A stretch of 64,000 nucleotides of DNA. Source: Streptomyces sp. M92 (lineage in GTDB: Bacteria > Actinomycetota > Actinomycetes > Streptomycetales > Streptomycetaceae). Each line of letters starts with the position of its first letter. Within the stretch, counting starts at the first letter, position 1. A program made the translations under genes and the position numbers. The notes below the pieces were generated by a model. The model was not told the DNA's origin. It did no database searches and saw only the letters and a list, made by a program, of their open reading frames with translations. Shown piece after piece: positions 43,647 to 52,298 of the stretch. The stretch lies in contig NZ_CP101137.1 in assembly GCF_028473745.1 (NCBI RefSeq), forward strand, positions 5,022,001 to 5,086,000. The letters are read 5' to 3'.

Positions 43647-44712
43647 GGAGCACGCGGACGCCACACGGGCCGCGCCGCGCACAGCCCGCCCGGCTGAGGC
43701 GCGATTCGGCACGGCACAGCGCGGCCTGGTCCGGTCCGGTCGGGAGCGGCCAGACCGGCCCGGCCCCGCCCGGTCCGGGTCGGTCTGGGCCAGGCACGAC
43801 ACGATCCGGGCCCGGCACGGCACAGCGCGGCTAGGCCTGATCCGGTCTGGTCAGGAGCGGCCGGGGCGCCATCGGTCAGGTTCGGCCCCGCCCAGCGCCA
43901 CCTGGCAGGACGCGGTCTGGCTGAGCGCTACGCGGCGCGGCTCGGCCTCGTTTCGGTCCGACCAGGAGCGACCAGGAGCGACCAGGAGCGACCAGGAGCG
44001 GTCAGAAGCGGCGCGGCTCGGTCTCGGTCGATCTGGCGCGGCGCGACACAGCACGACCTGGCCCGGCACAGCGCGGCTAGTCCGGCCTGGTCCGGCCTGG
44101 TCAGGAGCGGCCGGGGCGCCATCGGTCAGGCTCGGCCCCGCCCAGCGCCACCTGGCAGGACGCGGTCTGGCTGAGCGCTACGCGGCGCGGCTCGGTCTCG
44201 GTCGATCTGGCGCGGCGCGGCACAGCACGACTTGGCCCGGCGCTGTCTGGCCCGGAGGCCCAGGTCGGCACAGCACACCACGCGCCGCACCGCACCGCAC
44301 CGCGGCTCGGTCCCCTGGCCCCGGGCTGCTGGCGGTCGCGGGCGCGGCGGGCGTCGGGGGCGGCGGGCGTCGGGGGCGCTGTCGGCGTCGGCCGAGACGG
44401 CACGGTGACCGGCCCCGCAGCAGGTCCTCGGCGCGGACCCGCAACGTACCCGCAACGCGCCCGGCGGGACCAAAGCCGCACCACCCCGCCCCTGCCGCCC
44501 GGCCCGGCGGCAGCGCCCCCGCGTATCGCGCAGCCCGCCCCACCCCGAGGAAACCCGCGTCCCCGCCCACTCCGCCACCACCAGTGCCGGCCCGCCCTGG
44601 GCACCCGCACAGACTCTCCACCCCCGGACTGGGACGCCGCAGCGACCCGGCCGGCAACCCCTGTACGGGCACCCGGGCCCGTGCTGTCGTGAGCTCCCCC
44701 CTTCAGCCGTCA
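43647..44712. repeat. Long non-coding region built of GC-rich direct repeats
   Basis: About 1.07 kb without a convincing gene. A ~105-bp segment at 43847-43945 recurs at 44097-44195 with only a couple of changes. A ~57-bp segment at 44011-44067 recurs at about 44184-44241. A 10-bp unit ACCAGGAGCG is repeated four times exactly at 43961-44000. Short CGGTC/GGCCC words fill the rest. The several open frames here are artefacts of the high GC. Confidence 0.75.
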
Positions 44713-44732
44713 CCGTGCCGGCCCCGGCACGG
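44713..44732. promoter_or_regulatory. Palindrome just before the transport operon
   Basis: CCGTGCCGG-CC-CCGGCACGG, 9+2+9, ending about four bases before the AAGGAG ribosome-binding site of the first ABC ATPase. It could be an operator or an mRNA hairpin that limits ribosome access. Confidence 0.5.
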
Positions 44733-44747
44733 TCCCAAGGAGCCGCG

Positions 44748-45611
44748 ATGCCCGCAGCACCACCGGACGGCGAGCCCGCGCTGCACGTCGAGAGCCTCGA
44801 CGTGACGTACGGTCGCGCCCTGTCCGCCCTCCGTTCCGTGTCCCTGACCGTCCCGCACGGCGGTGTCGTCGCACTGCTCGGCGCCAACGGCGCCGGCAAG
44901 ACGACGCTGCTGCGGGCCGTGTCGGGCACCCTGCGCCTGCACCGCGGCGCGATCACGGCCGGCCGCGTCCGCTACGGCGACACGGCCCTGGACGGCCGGG
45001 ACCCGGTCGCCGCCGTACGCGCCGGAGTCGTCCAGGTGCCCGAGGGCAGGCGGGTGTTCGCCGGACTCAGCGTCGACGAGAACCTGCGGGCCGGGGGACT
45101 CGGCCTGAACCGGCGCGCCCCGGCCCAGGTCCGCGAAGCCCGGGAGCGGGTCTTCACCCTCTTCCCGCGGCTCGCCGAGCGCACCCGCCAGGCCGCCGGC
45201 CTGCTGTCCGGCGGGGAGCAGCAGATGCTGGCCATCGGCCGCGCCCTGATGGCCGCGCCCCGCATGCTCCTGCTGGACGAGCCCTCCCTCGGCCTCGCCC
45301 CGCTGATGGTGGACCGCATCGCCGAGGTCGTCCGCGAGATCAACGCCCAGGGCACCGCCGTACTCCTCGTCGAACAGAACGCCGGCATGGCGCTCTCCCT
45401 GGCCGAGCACGCCCACGTCCTGGAGGTCGGCGAGATCCGGCTGTCCGGTCCCGCCGCCGAACTCGCCCGGACGGACGCCGTACGCCGCCTCTACCTCGGC
45501 GAGGACACCGAGACCGCCGAGGACACCGAGACCGCCGAGAACGCCGAGAACGCCGAGGCCACGGACGACACCGAGGCCGCCGCTGAGACCAACGGCAAGG
45601 GGGCCGCGTGA
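44748..45611 (+). CDS. Branched-chain amino acid-type ABC transporter ATPase (LivF-like)
   Basis: 287 residues from ATG 44748 (AAGGAG six bases upstream). Walker A LLGANGAGKTTLL, signature LSGGEQQMLAIG, Walker B MLLLDEPSLGLAP, H-loop in VLLVEQNAGMALSLA; QVPEGRRVFAGLSVDEN is typical LivF. A C-terminal ~40-residue acidic tail (EDTETAEDTETAENAENAEA) is repetitive and probably disordered. It drives the HAAT-family importer encoded downstream and overlaps the next gene by four bases. The substrate could be branched-chain amino acids, urea or short amides. Confidence 0.92.
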   Translation: MPAAPPDGEPALHVESLDVTYGRALSALRSVSLTVPHGGVVALLGANGAGKTTLLRAVSGTLRLHRGAITAGRVRYGDTALDGRDPVAAVRAGVVQVPEGRRVFAGLSVDENLRAGGLGLNRRAPAQVREARERVFTLFPRLAERTRQAAGLLSGGEQQMLAIGRALMAAPRMLLLDEPSLGLAPLMVDRIAEVVREINAQGTAVLLVEQNAGMALSLAEHAHVLEVGEIRLSGPAAELARTDAVRRLYLGEDTETAEDTETAENAENAEATDDTEAAAETNGKGAA

Positions 45612-47305
45612 CCACCCGCACCGCCGCACCACCGGCGCTCGAGGTCCGCGACGTGACCGTGCGCTTCGCCGGGCTCGTCGCCCTCGACGACGTCTCCTTC
45701 ACCGTCGCCCCGGGCACCGTGCACGCCGTCATCGGTCCCAACGGCGCGGGCAAGTCCACCTGCTTCAACGTCCTGTCCGGCCTGTACCGGCCCAGCGCCG
45801 GCACCGTTCGCCTCGGCGAGGCCGAACTGACCCGGCTCGCCCCGCACCGGATCGCCCTCCTCGGGGTGGCCCGTACCTTCCAGAACATCGTCACCACCCA
45901 GGGCACCGTCGCCGACAACCTGATGCTCGGCCGACACGCCCTGTCCCGCGCCGGTTTCGCCGCCAGCGCCCTGCGTCTGCCCAGCGCCGTACGCGAACAG
46001 CGCGCCCACCTCGCCAAGGCCCGGGAGATCGCCGAACTCACCGGCCTCGGCCCCCACTTCGACTCGCCGGTGTCCCTGCTGTCGTACGGCGACCGCAAGC
46101 GCGTCGAACTCGCCCGTGCCCTCTGTCTGGAGCCCCGTGTACTGCTGCTCGACGAACCGGTGGCCGGCATGAACGCCGCCGAACGTGTCCGGATGACCGA
46201 GGTCGTCCGGGAGATCCGCGCCGAACTCGGCCTGTCCCTCGTGCTGGTCGAGCACGACATGGGCCTGGTCATGCGCCTCGCCGACGAGGTCACCGTCCTC
46301 GACTTCGGCAGGGCCATCGCCCACGGCACCCCCGACGAGGTCCGGCGCGACCCCGAGGTACTGCGCGCCTACCTCGGCACCGGCGCCCCCCGGGGAGGAC
46401 GCGGCATGACCGGCTTCCTCGACGCCCTCCTCAACGGCCTGTCCCTGGGCTCCGTCTACGCCCTGATCGCCCTCGGCTTCGTCACCATCTTCAAAGCCTC
46501 CGGCGTCCTGAGCTTCACCCACGGCTCGCTGCTGCTGCTCGGCGGCTACCTCGTCGCCGTCCTCCACGACGACCTCGGATTCGCCGGGGCGCTGGCCCTG
46601 GCCGTCGTCGTGACGGCGGCCGTGGCGGGCGCGCTGGACCGGCTGGTGCTGCAGCGGGTCGGCGGTACCGACCCGCACGCCGCCCACGTGCAGACCATCG
46701 TCACCATCGGCATCGACATCATCCTGGTGACCGACCTGGCCCGGCGGATCGGCGGCGACCTGCTGCCGCTCGGCGACCCCTGGGGCAACGCGGTGAGCGA
46801 CCTCGGCCCGGTGACCGTCGCCGACAGCCGCATCGCCGCGATCCTGGTGTCCGCCGCGGCCATCGGCGGCGCCTTCGCCCTCTTCCGGTTCACCCCCTGG
46901 GGCCTGTCGCTGCGCGCGGCGGCCGAGGACCGCGAGGCAGCCGCACTCATGGGCGTACGGCTGACCCGCGTACGCACCGCCGCCTGGTGCCTGGCCGGCG
47001 GACTGGCCGCGCTCGCCGCGGTCTTCCTGGTCGCCTTCCCGGCGCCGGGACTGGAACGCACCACCGGGCAGATCGCCCTCAAGGCCTTCCCGGCCGCCAT
47101 CCTCGGCGGCATGGCCTCCCCGGTCGGCGCCCTGGTCGGCAGCATGCTGATCGGCCTCACCGAGGCCTTCGTCGCCGGCTACCAGTCCGACCTGCACGTC
47201 CTCGGCGAGGGCTTCGGCGACGTGGCCCCGTACGCCGTCATGGTACTGGTCCTCCTGGTGCGCCCCGCCGGGCTCTTCGCGGCGAAGGGAGCGGCCCGTG
47301 TCTGA
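45608..47305 (+). CDS. Fused ABC ATPase (LivG-like) and permease (LivH-like)
   Basis: 565 residues from GTG 45608. Residues 1-262 are a LivG-type ATPase: IGPNGAGKSTCFNVLSGL, TFQNIVTTQGTVADNL, LLSYGDRKRVELARAL (signature with SYGD), LLLDEPVAGMN. From Met267 the LivH permease begins (MTGFLDALLNGLSLGSVYAL) with about eight membrane helices. Normally these are two genes. The junction contains GGGGAGG and an in-frame ATG (46406) with seven-base spacing, so the permease may also be made separately. GTGA overlap with the first ATPase gene; the last eight bases overlap the LivM-like gene. Confidence 0.92.
   Translation: MTTRTAAPPALEVRDVTVRFAGLVALDDVSFTVAPGTVHAVIGPNGAGKSTCFNVLSGLYRPSAGTVRLGEAELTRLAPHRIALLGVARTFQNIVTTQGTVADNLMLGRHALSRAGFAASALRLPSAVREQRAHLAKAREIAELTGLGPHFDSPVSLLSYGDRKRVELARALCLEPRVLLLDEPVAGMNAAERVRMTEVVREIRAELGLSLVLVEHDMGLVMRLADEVTVLDFGRAIAHGTPDEVRRDPEVLRAYLGTGAPRGGRGMTGFLDALLNGLSLGSVYALIALGFVTIFKASGVLSFTHGSLLLLGGYLVAVLHDDLGFAGALALAVVVTAAVAGALDRLVLQRVGGTDPHAAHVQTIVTIGIDIILVTDLARRIGGDLLPLGDPWGNAVSDLGPVTVADSRIAAILVSAAAIGGAFALFRFTPWGLSLRAAAEDREAAALMGVRLTRVRTAAWCLAGGLAALAAVFLVAFPAPGLERTTGQIALKAFPAAILGGMASPVGALVGSMLIGLTEAFVAGYQSDLHVLGEGFGDVAPYAVMVLVLLVRPAGLFAAKGAARV
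46392..46408 (+). promoter_or_regulatory. Internal ribosome-binding site and start codon within the ATPase-permease fusion
   Basis: GGGGAGG (46392-46398), seven bases, then ATG 46406-46408, in frame with the fusion at residue 267, exactly where the LivH-like part begins. Confidence 0.6.
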
Positions 47306-48488
47306 CCTCCGCAAGCCGAACAGCCTTCTCGACGGACGCCTCCTCAAGCCCGGCAGGCTCCTGCTCGCCGCGCTCCTCCTGTGCGCCCTGCCCTTCTACC
47401 TGGACGCCTTCTGGCTGCGCATCGGCCTGTTCTCCATGGCCGCGGCGATCGGCGCCGTCGGGCTCAGCCTGCTCAGTGGCACCGCGGGGCAGCTCTCCCT
47501 CGGGCACGCCTTCTTCCTGGCCGTCGGCGCCTACGGCTACGTATGGCTGGCGGGCGAGCCCGGACCGGGACTGCCGCCCCTCCTCGCCGCCGTCCTCGCC
47601 GTGCTGCTCGCCGGGGCCGCGGGCGGCCTGTTCAGCCCCGTCGCCGGCCGGGTCAAGGGCGTCTACCTCGGTGTGGCCACCCTCGCCCTGGTCTTCCTCG
47701 GCCACCACGTCCTGCTCACCGCGGACTCCGTCACCGGCGGCTTCAACGGCCGCTCGGTGCCGCCGCTGGAGATCGGCGGCTTCGCCTTCGCCGAGACCGA
47801 CCCCGGACTGACGGTCCTGGGCGTGCCGTTCGGAGCCGAGGAACGGCTCTGGTACCTGGGCCTCGCCCTGTTCGCCCTCACCTGGTTCACCGCGCGCGGA
47901 GTGCTGCGCGGGCGGCCAGGACGCGCCCTGTCCGCGCTGCGCGACAGCGAGACCGCGGCGTCCGTGATGGGCGTGCCCGTGGCTCGGTACCGCTCGGCGG
48001 CGTTCGTCGTCTCCTCGATGTACGCGGGCCTCGCCGGCGTCCTGCTCGCGCTCTCCTTCCGCCGTGTCGTGCCCGACTACTTCTCGCTCCTCCTCTCCGT
48101 CGACTACCTCGCCATGATCGTCATCGGCGGTCTCGGCTCGGTGGCCGGCGCCACCGCCGGAGCCGTCTTCGTCACCGCCCTGCCGCTGCTGATGACGCGC
48201 TACGCCGACCAGTTGCCGCTGGTGGCGACGCCGGGCTCCGGCGACGGCTCGATCGGCCCGACCGAGGCCGCCCGCTACCTGTACGGCGCCGCGATCGTCG
48301 TCATCCTGCTCTACGCCCCCGACGGCCTGCACGGACTGGCCCGCCGGACCCGCGCCCGCCTGCGCCGCCGACCGCCCGGTCCCTCCTCCGCCACCACGGC
48401 AGCCACCCAAGACGCCGCGGCCACCGCGACCACCGCCACCTCCGCGACCACAGCAACATCCGCACGAGCCAAGGAGCACACCCCGTGA
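47298..48488 (+). CDS. Branched-chain amino acid-type ABC permease (LivM-like)
   Basis: 396 residues from GTG 47298. About ten membrane helices, with the LivM motifs LSGTAGQLSLGHAFFLAVGA and MIVIGGLGSVAGATAGAVF. The last ~45 residues form an Arg/Ala/Thr-rich cytoplasmic tail (TTAATQDAAATATTATSATT) that is low-complexity. It pairs with the LivH-like part of the fused protein. Overlaps genes on both sides. Confidence 0.92.
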   Translation: MSDLRKPNSLLDGRLLKPGRLLLAALLLCALPFYLDAFWLRIGLFSMAAAIGAVGLSLLSGTAGQLSLGHAFFLAVGAYGYVWLAGEPGPGLPPLLAAVLAVLLAGAAGGLFSPVAGRVKGVYLGVATLALVFLGHHVLLTADSVTGGFNGRSVPPLEIGGFAFAETDPGLTVLGVPFGAEERLWYLGLALFALTWFTARGVLRGRPGRALSALRDSETAASVMGVPVARYRSAAFVVSSMYAGLAGVLLALSFRRVVPDYFSLLLSVDYLAMIVIGGLGSVAGATAGAVFVTALPLLMTRYADQLPLVATPGSGDGSIGPTEAARYLYGAAIVVILLYAPDGLHGLARRTRARLRRRPPGPSSATTAATQDAAATATTATSATTATSARAKEHTP

Positions 48489-49765
48489 ACGTCACGCACC
48501 CCAGGCCCCGCACCACCCGGACCGCCGCCCTGGCCGCGGCACTGGCCGCCGTGCTGCTCGCGGGCACCGCATGCAGCTCCAAGGCGGAGGGCGGGGGCAC
48601 CGACGAAGCCGCCGACGGCGTCAAGGCCGGCCCCGGAGTCAGCGAGAAGGCCATCAGGCTCGGCGCGCTGACCGACCTCACCGGCCCCTACGCCACCCTC
48701 GGCAAGTCCATCGTGCAGGCCCAGCAGATGTGGGCCGACGAGACCAACGCGGCGGGCGGCATCTGCGGACGCGAGGTCGAGATCGTCGTCAAGGACCACG
48801 GCTACGACGTGCAGAAGGCGGTGACCGCCTACGCCGACATCGCCCCGGACGTCGTCGCCCTGCCCCAGGTCATCGGGTCACCGGTGGTCGCGGCGCTGCT
48901 CGACGACATCGAGCGGGACGGCATGCTGACCTTCCCGCAGGCCTGGGCCGCCTCCCTGCTCGGCAAGGACGCCGTCCAGGTCCTCGGCACCACCTACGAC
49001 CTCGACATGATCGCGGCAGTCGACTTCCTGACCCGTACCAAGAAGATCGCCAAGGGCGACACGATCGGCCACGTGTACTTCGAGGGGGACTACGGCGCCA
49101 ACGCGCTGGAGGGTTCCGAGTGGGCCGCCGAGCAGGCCGGGATCAAGGTCGTCGGCCAGAAGATCAAGGCGACGGACACCGACCTGACCGCGCAGGTCTC
49201 CGCGCTGAGCAACGCCGGGGTGAAGGCCGTCCTGATCAGCGCGGGTCCCGCCCAGACCGCGTCCCTCGCCGGCGTCGCCGCCGCCCGGGGCCTGAAGGTG
49301 CCGATCGTCTCCAGCGCTCCCGGATACTCCCCGCAGCTGATGAAGACCCCGGCGGCACCGGCCCTGGAGGCCATGGTCCACGTCGTCAGCGCCGCACCCG
49401 CGGTCAGCTCCGACCTGCCGGGCGTCAAGAAGATGGTCGCCTCCTACTCGAAGAAGTACCCCGGGGAGCCGGTGGACTCGGGTGTGCTCTCCGGGTACAA
49501 CGCCGCCCAGCTGATCGGCGCCGACCTGAAGAAGGCCTGTGAGGGCGGCAGCCTGACCCGCGAGGCGGTGGTGAAGGCGCACCGCTCGCAGAAGAACGCC
49601 GACACCGGCCTCGGCACCCCGCAGAACTTCACCTTCGTGACCGAGCCGGCCAGCCGGTCCACCTACGTGCTCAAGCCCGACGCCAAGGCGGTCGGCGGCC
49701 TGGTCGGCGTGGAGGACGCCCACAAGGCGCCCGGCGTCGACGCGTACCTGGCCGCGCGCGGCTGA
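48485..49765 (+). CDS. ABC transporter substrate-binding lipoprotein (LivK-like)
   Basis: 426 residues from GTG 48485, overlapping the permease stop (GTGA). Signal peptide with lipobox LLAGTACSS, the Cys being the lipid-modified residue. Periplasmic-binding fold of family 5 (IRLGALTDLTGPYATLGKSI, AQQMWADETNAAGGICGREV, FEGDYGANALEGSEWA). It captures the substrate outside and passes it to the LivHM-like permeases. The ligand is not predictable from sequence. Confidence 0.93.
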   Translation: MNVTHPRPRTTRTAALAAALAAVLLAGTACSSKAEGGGTDEAADGVKAGPGVSEKAIRLGALTDLTGPYATLGKSIVQAQQMWADETNAAGGICGREVEIVVKDHGYDVQKAVTAYADIAPDVVALPQVIGSPVVAALLDDIERDGMLTFPQAWAASLLGKDAVQVLGTTYDLDMIAAVDFLTRTKKIAKGDTIGHVYFEGDYGANALEGSEWAAEQAGIKVVGQKIKATDTDLTAQVSALSNAGVKAVLISAGPAQTASLAGVAAARGLKVPIVSSAPGYSPQLMKTPAAPALEAMVHVVSAAPAVSSDLPGVKKMVASYSKKYPGEPVDSGVLSGYNAAQLIGADLKKACEGGSLTREAVVKAHRSQKNADTGLGTPQNFTFVTEPASRSTYVLKPDAKAVGGLVGVEDAHKAPGVDAYLAARG

Positions 49766-49786
49766 CCGGCGTGAGCGGCCGTCAAC

Positions 49787-49808
49787 GCGCCTGCCCGACA
49801 GGCGCTTT
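49787..49808 (+). terminator. Intrinsic terminator of the transport operon
   Basis: GCGCCTG, loop CCCGA, CAGGCGC, then TTT: one of the few hairpins here followed by T residues. Confidence 0.75.
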
Positions 49809-49912
49809 GGCGGCCGCCCGGTCCGCGCACTGGTTTCCCTGACCACCGGGTCCCTAGGATGTACTCTCTGTCATGCCAGTCCAGTTGGCGCCCGTACGGA
49901 GCTGGGGGAACG

Positions 49913-50731
49913 ATGCAAGCCGACAAGCAGCTGTCCACGGAGATCGACGCCAACGTGCCCACGGCCGCACGCATGTACGACTACTATCTGGGCGGCAAGG
50001 ACAACTACGCGGCCGACCGTGCGGCGGTCGGTGAACTCGACAAGGTCGTCCCGAGCACCCGCCGGCTGGCCCTGAACAACCGGCGCTTCCTGCAGCGGGT
50101 CGTCAGGACCCTGGCCGAGGACTACGGCATCCGCCAGTTCCTGGACCACGGTTCCGGCCTGCCCACGCAGGACAACGTGCACCAGGTCGCCCAGCGCGTC
50201 GACCCCGAGTCCCGCGTCGTCTACGTCGACAACGACCCGATGGTGCTGGTCCACGGCCGCGCGCTGCTGGACCAGAACGACCGGACCGCCGTCATCCACG
50301 CCGACATGCGCTCGACCGAGGAGATCTTCTCCCACCCGGACACCCAGCGCCTGATCGACTTCTCGCAGCCGGTCGCCGTGCTGTTCAACTCGGTCTTCCA
50401 CTGCATCCCGGACAGTGACACCGACGGCCCGACGGCGGTCGTCCGCCGCGTCACCGAGCGGCTCGTGCCCGGGAGCTACGCGGTCATGTGCCAGCTGGTC
50501 AGCGAGGACGCCGAAGTGCGGAAGTCCGTCACGGACTTCATGGACCAGGCGACGCAGGGGCACTGGGGACGGGTCCGCGAGCCGAAGGACGTCGAGGCCC
50601 TCTTCGAAGGCATGGACATCCTGGAGCCGGGCCTGGTGGAGGTCTCCACCTGGCGTCCGGACACCGATGTGGCTCCCCGCCAGCTCAGCGACGAGTGGAT
50701 CGAGTTCGGCGGACTGGGCCGCCTCCGCTAG
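49913..50731 (+). CDS. DUF574-type (Methyltransf_19) SAM-dependent methyltransferase
   Basis: 272 residues from ATG 49913. Signature of the family: NVPTAARMYDYYLGGKDNYA, AADRAAVGELDKVVPSTRRL and FLDHGSGLPTQDNVHQVAQ, then VVYVDNDPMVLVHGRALL. These are Streptomyces-typical proteins related to SAM methyltransferases; crystal and biochemical roles are mostly unknown. Often found near XRE/DUF397 loci, as here, but on the opposite strand to the XRE gene. Confidence 0.9.
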   Translation: MQADKQLSTEIDANVPTAARMYDYYLGGKDNYAADRAAVGELDKVVPSTRRLALNNRRFLQRVVRTLAEDYGIRQFLDHGSGLPTQDNVHQVAQRVDPESRVVYVDNDPMVLVHGRALLDQNDRTAVIHADMRSTEEIFSHPDTQRLIDFSQPVAVLFNSVFHCIPDSDTDGPTAVVRRVTERLVPGSYAVMCQLVSEDAEVRKSVTDFMDQATQGHWGRVREPKDVEALFEGMDILEPGLVEVSTWRPDTDVAPRQLSDEWIEFGGLGRLR

Positions 50732-50745
50732 CGGACGACGTAGGT

Positions 50746-50774
50746 GAGGGCCGCGCGAGGCCGCGCGGCCCCTC
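50746..50774 (+). terminator. Terminator after the methyltransferase
   Basis: GAGGGCCGCGCG pairs with CGCGCGGCCCCTC (one extra C bulged), followed by TTCT. Confidence 0.55.
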
Positions 50775-50813
50775 TTCTCGCGGTGGCCGGTCAATCACCG
50801 ACGGCCGCGTCGG

Positions 50814-51737
50814 TTACTTCCCGGGGTAGCGCTGCGCCATCGTCGAGCGCAGCAGCTCGAGTGACTCGCGCGGGGTCAGCGCCTCGTCGGCCAGCCGGTC
50901 CAGCGCGACCCGGTACTCCTCGGTCTCGTCGAGGTCTTCGAGGAAGTTGGCGCTGCGGATGTGCTCCAGGTACACCACGTCGGGCAGGTCGGCGCCGCCG
51001 AAACGCAGATACGTGACCGGGATCGCGGGCGCCGAAGCGTTCGTGACGTCCAGCGGCACGATCTGGAGCGTCACATGGGGCTCCTCCGCCATCTTGACGA
51101 GATGCTCCAGCTGCTCGCGCATGACCTCGCGGCTGCCCAGCACGCGCAGCAGCACGGACTCGTCGATGATCGCCCACAGCTGCGGGCCGTCCTTGCGGTG
51201 CAGCAGCTCCGCGCGGCGCATGCGCAGCTCCACCCGTCGCCGGACCTCGCCCTCGGGCGCGTTGGGCAGGCCCCGCTCGACCACGGCACGGGTGTAGTCC
51301 GGCGTCTGGAGCAGGCCGGGAACGTACTGGATCTCGAAGGTCCGGATGGTCGCCGCGGCCTCCTGGAGTCCGACCAGACGGTCGAACCACTCGGGCATCA
51401 GGCGCTTGTCGTACCGCTGCCACCAGCCCGGCTCACCGGCGCGCCGGAGCAGTTTGAGCAGGACCGAGGCCTCGTACGCATCGGTGCCGTACCGGTCGAG
51501 CAGCGCGCGGACGTCCTTCTCCGCCGGGGGCCTGCGGCCCTTGCCCGACTCGATGCGCGAGAGTTTCGCCGCGCTGAAACCCAGCTCGCGCGCCGCCTGC
51601 TCCTGGGAGAGGCCGGCGTCCTCGCGGAAGCCCGCCAGCTGCACGCCGACGAGCATCTTCAGCAGGGTGGGAGCCGGCTCGGCCCGGTCCAGATAAGGTT
51701 CGAGACGGGAGATGCGAGGCGACGCGGCGGCGGACAT
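50814..51737 (-). CDS. XRE-family regulator with DUF5753 domain (WhiJ-like)
   Basis: 307 residues from ATG 51737 (GGGAG five bases upstream). HTH: LAGFREDAGLSQEQAAREL, GFSAAKLSRIESGKGRRPP. The DUF5753 ligand-like domain follows (FEIQYVPGLLQTPDYTRAVV, LWAIIDESVLLRVLG). This is the WhiJ/AbaA-associated type that pairs with a small DUF397 protein encoded next to it. Such sets control development and antibiotic production. The DUF397 gene is 153 bases upstream on the same strand. Confidence 0.92.
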   Translation of the reverse strand: MSAAASPRISRLEPYLDRAEPAPTLLKMLVGVQLAGFREDAGLSQEQAARELGFSAAKLSRIESGKGRRPPAEKDVRALLDRYGTDAYEASVLLKLLRRAGEPGWWQRYDKRLMPEWFDRLVGLQEAAATIRTFEIQYVPGLLQTPDYTRAVVERGLPNAPEGEVRRRVELRMRRAELLHRKDGPQLWAIIDESVLLRVLGSREVMREQLEHLVKMAEEPHVTLQIVPLDVTNASAPAIPVTYLRFGGADLPDVVYLEHIRSANFLEDLDETEEYRVALDRLADEALTPRESLELLRSTMAQRYPGK

Positions 51738-51890
51738 CCTGACTCCCAGCAGACCGGCAGACTTGAGAAACCACACTATCTCATCTCGCCTGTGCCTACC
51801 GCATCCGCCCGTGGAAATCGGGTAGTTGGCCTCCGCTTGGGCGAAAGCACCCGTCCCCCGCGGCACGCGTCGCCGTGGTCGCCGCCCGCC

Positions 51891-52118
51891 TCACAGCAGG
51901 TGGTCGAACTCGCCCTCCTTCGCCCCGGCCAGGAAGGCGGCGACCTCGGCGGGGGTGTAGACGAGCGCGGGGCCGTCGGGATCGCGGGAGTTGCGCATCG
52001 CGATGCCGCCGTCCACCAGGGCGACCTCGACACAGTTGCCCTCGGCGTTGCTGTGCCGACTCTTCTTCCAGCAGGCCTCCAACGAGCTGGCCCGCACTCC
52101 GTTGCGCACTGGTGGCAC
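51891..52118 (-). CDS. DUF397 protein, partner of the WhiJ-like regulator
   Basis: 75 residues from GTG 52118 (AAGGAG six bases upstream), which fixes the start within a longer open frame. DUF397 signature: ACWKKSRHSNAEGNCVEVAL, MRNSRDPDGPALVYTPAEVA. Members act with, or against, the adjacent WhiJ-type XRE protein. Full length for the family. Confidence 0.9.
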   Translation of the reverse strand: MPPVRNGVRASSLEACWKKSRHSNAEGNCVEVALVDGGIAMRNSRDPDGPALVYTPAEVAAFLAGAKEGEFDHLL

Positions 52119-52203
52119 CGAGGTCTCCTTGCCGTTCGGGGGAGCGGACCGGGCCTCTTCGGTCCCCGTGCGCCCCCATCCGATTTTTTTCGCGCAATTT
52201 CCC

Positions 52204-52239
52204 GTGCAATTGCACGCGAGCGCTGTCAGCGTGGATAAT
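52204..52239 (+). promoter_or_regulatory. Promoter with overlapping palindrome upstream of the AbaA-like ATPase gene
   Basis: TTGCAC (52210-52215), 18 bases, GATAAT (52234-52239) forms a good vegetative-type promoter. The 12-bp perfect palindrome GTGCAATTGCAC (52204-52215) overlaps the -35 and is a likely repressor site, perhaps for the WhiJ-like protein. Confidence 0.65.
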
Positions 52240-52298
52240 AGCCGTGGCGTCAACCCCCCGGTAGGCGCCCCGTTCTGACGTCGCATCAGGGAGATGCC

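Noticed and set aside
43961..44000. Four exact copies of a 10-bp unit considered as a CRISPR-like array
   Set aside because: Unit is far too short, there are no spacers, and no cas genes are near.
43514..44956. Several minus-strand open frames in and around the repeat region
   Set aside because: Composition is Arg/Pro/Ala/Gly, with no start-site support. They run across repeats and over the PucR and LivF-like genes; expected by chance at this GC content.
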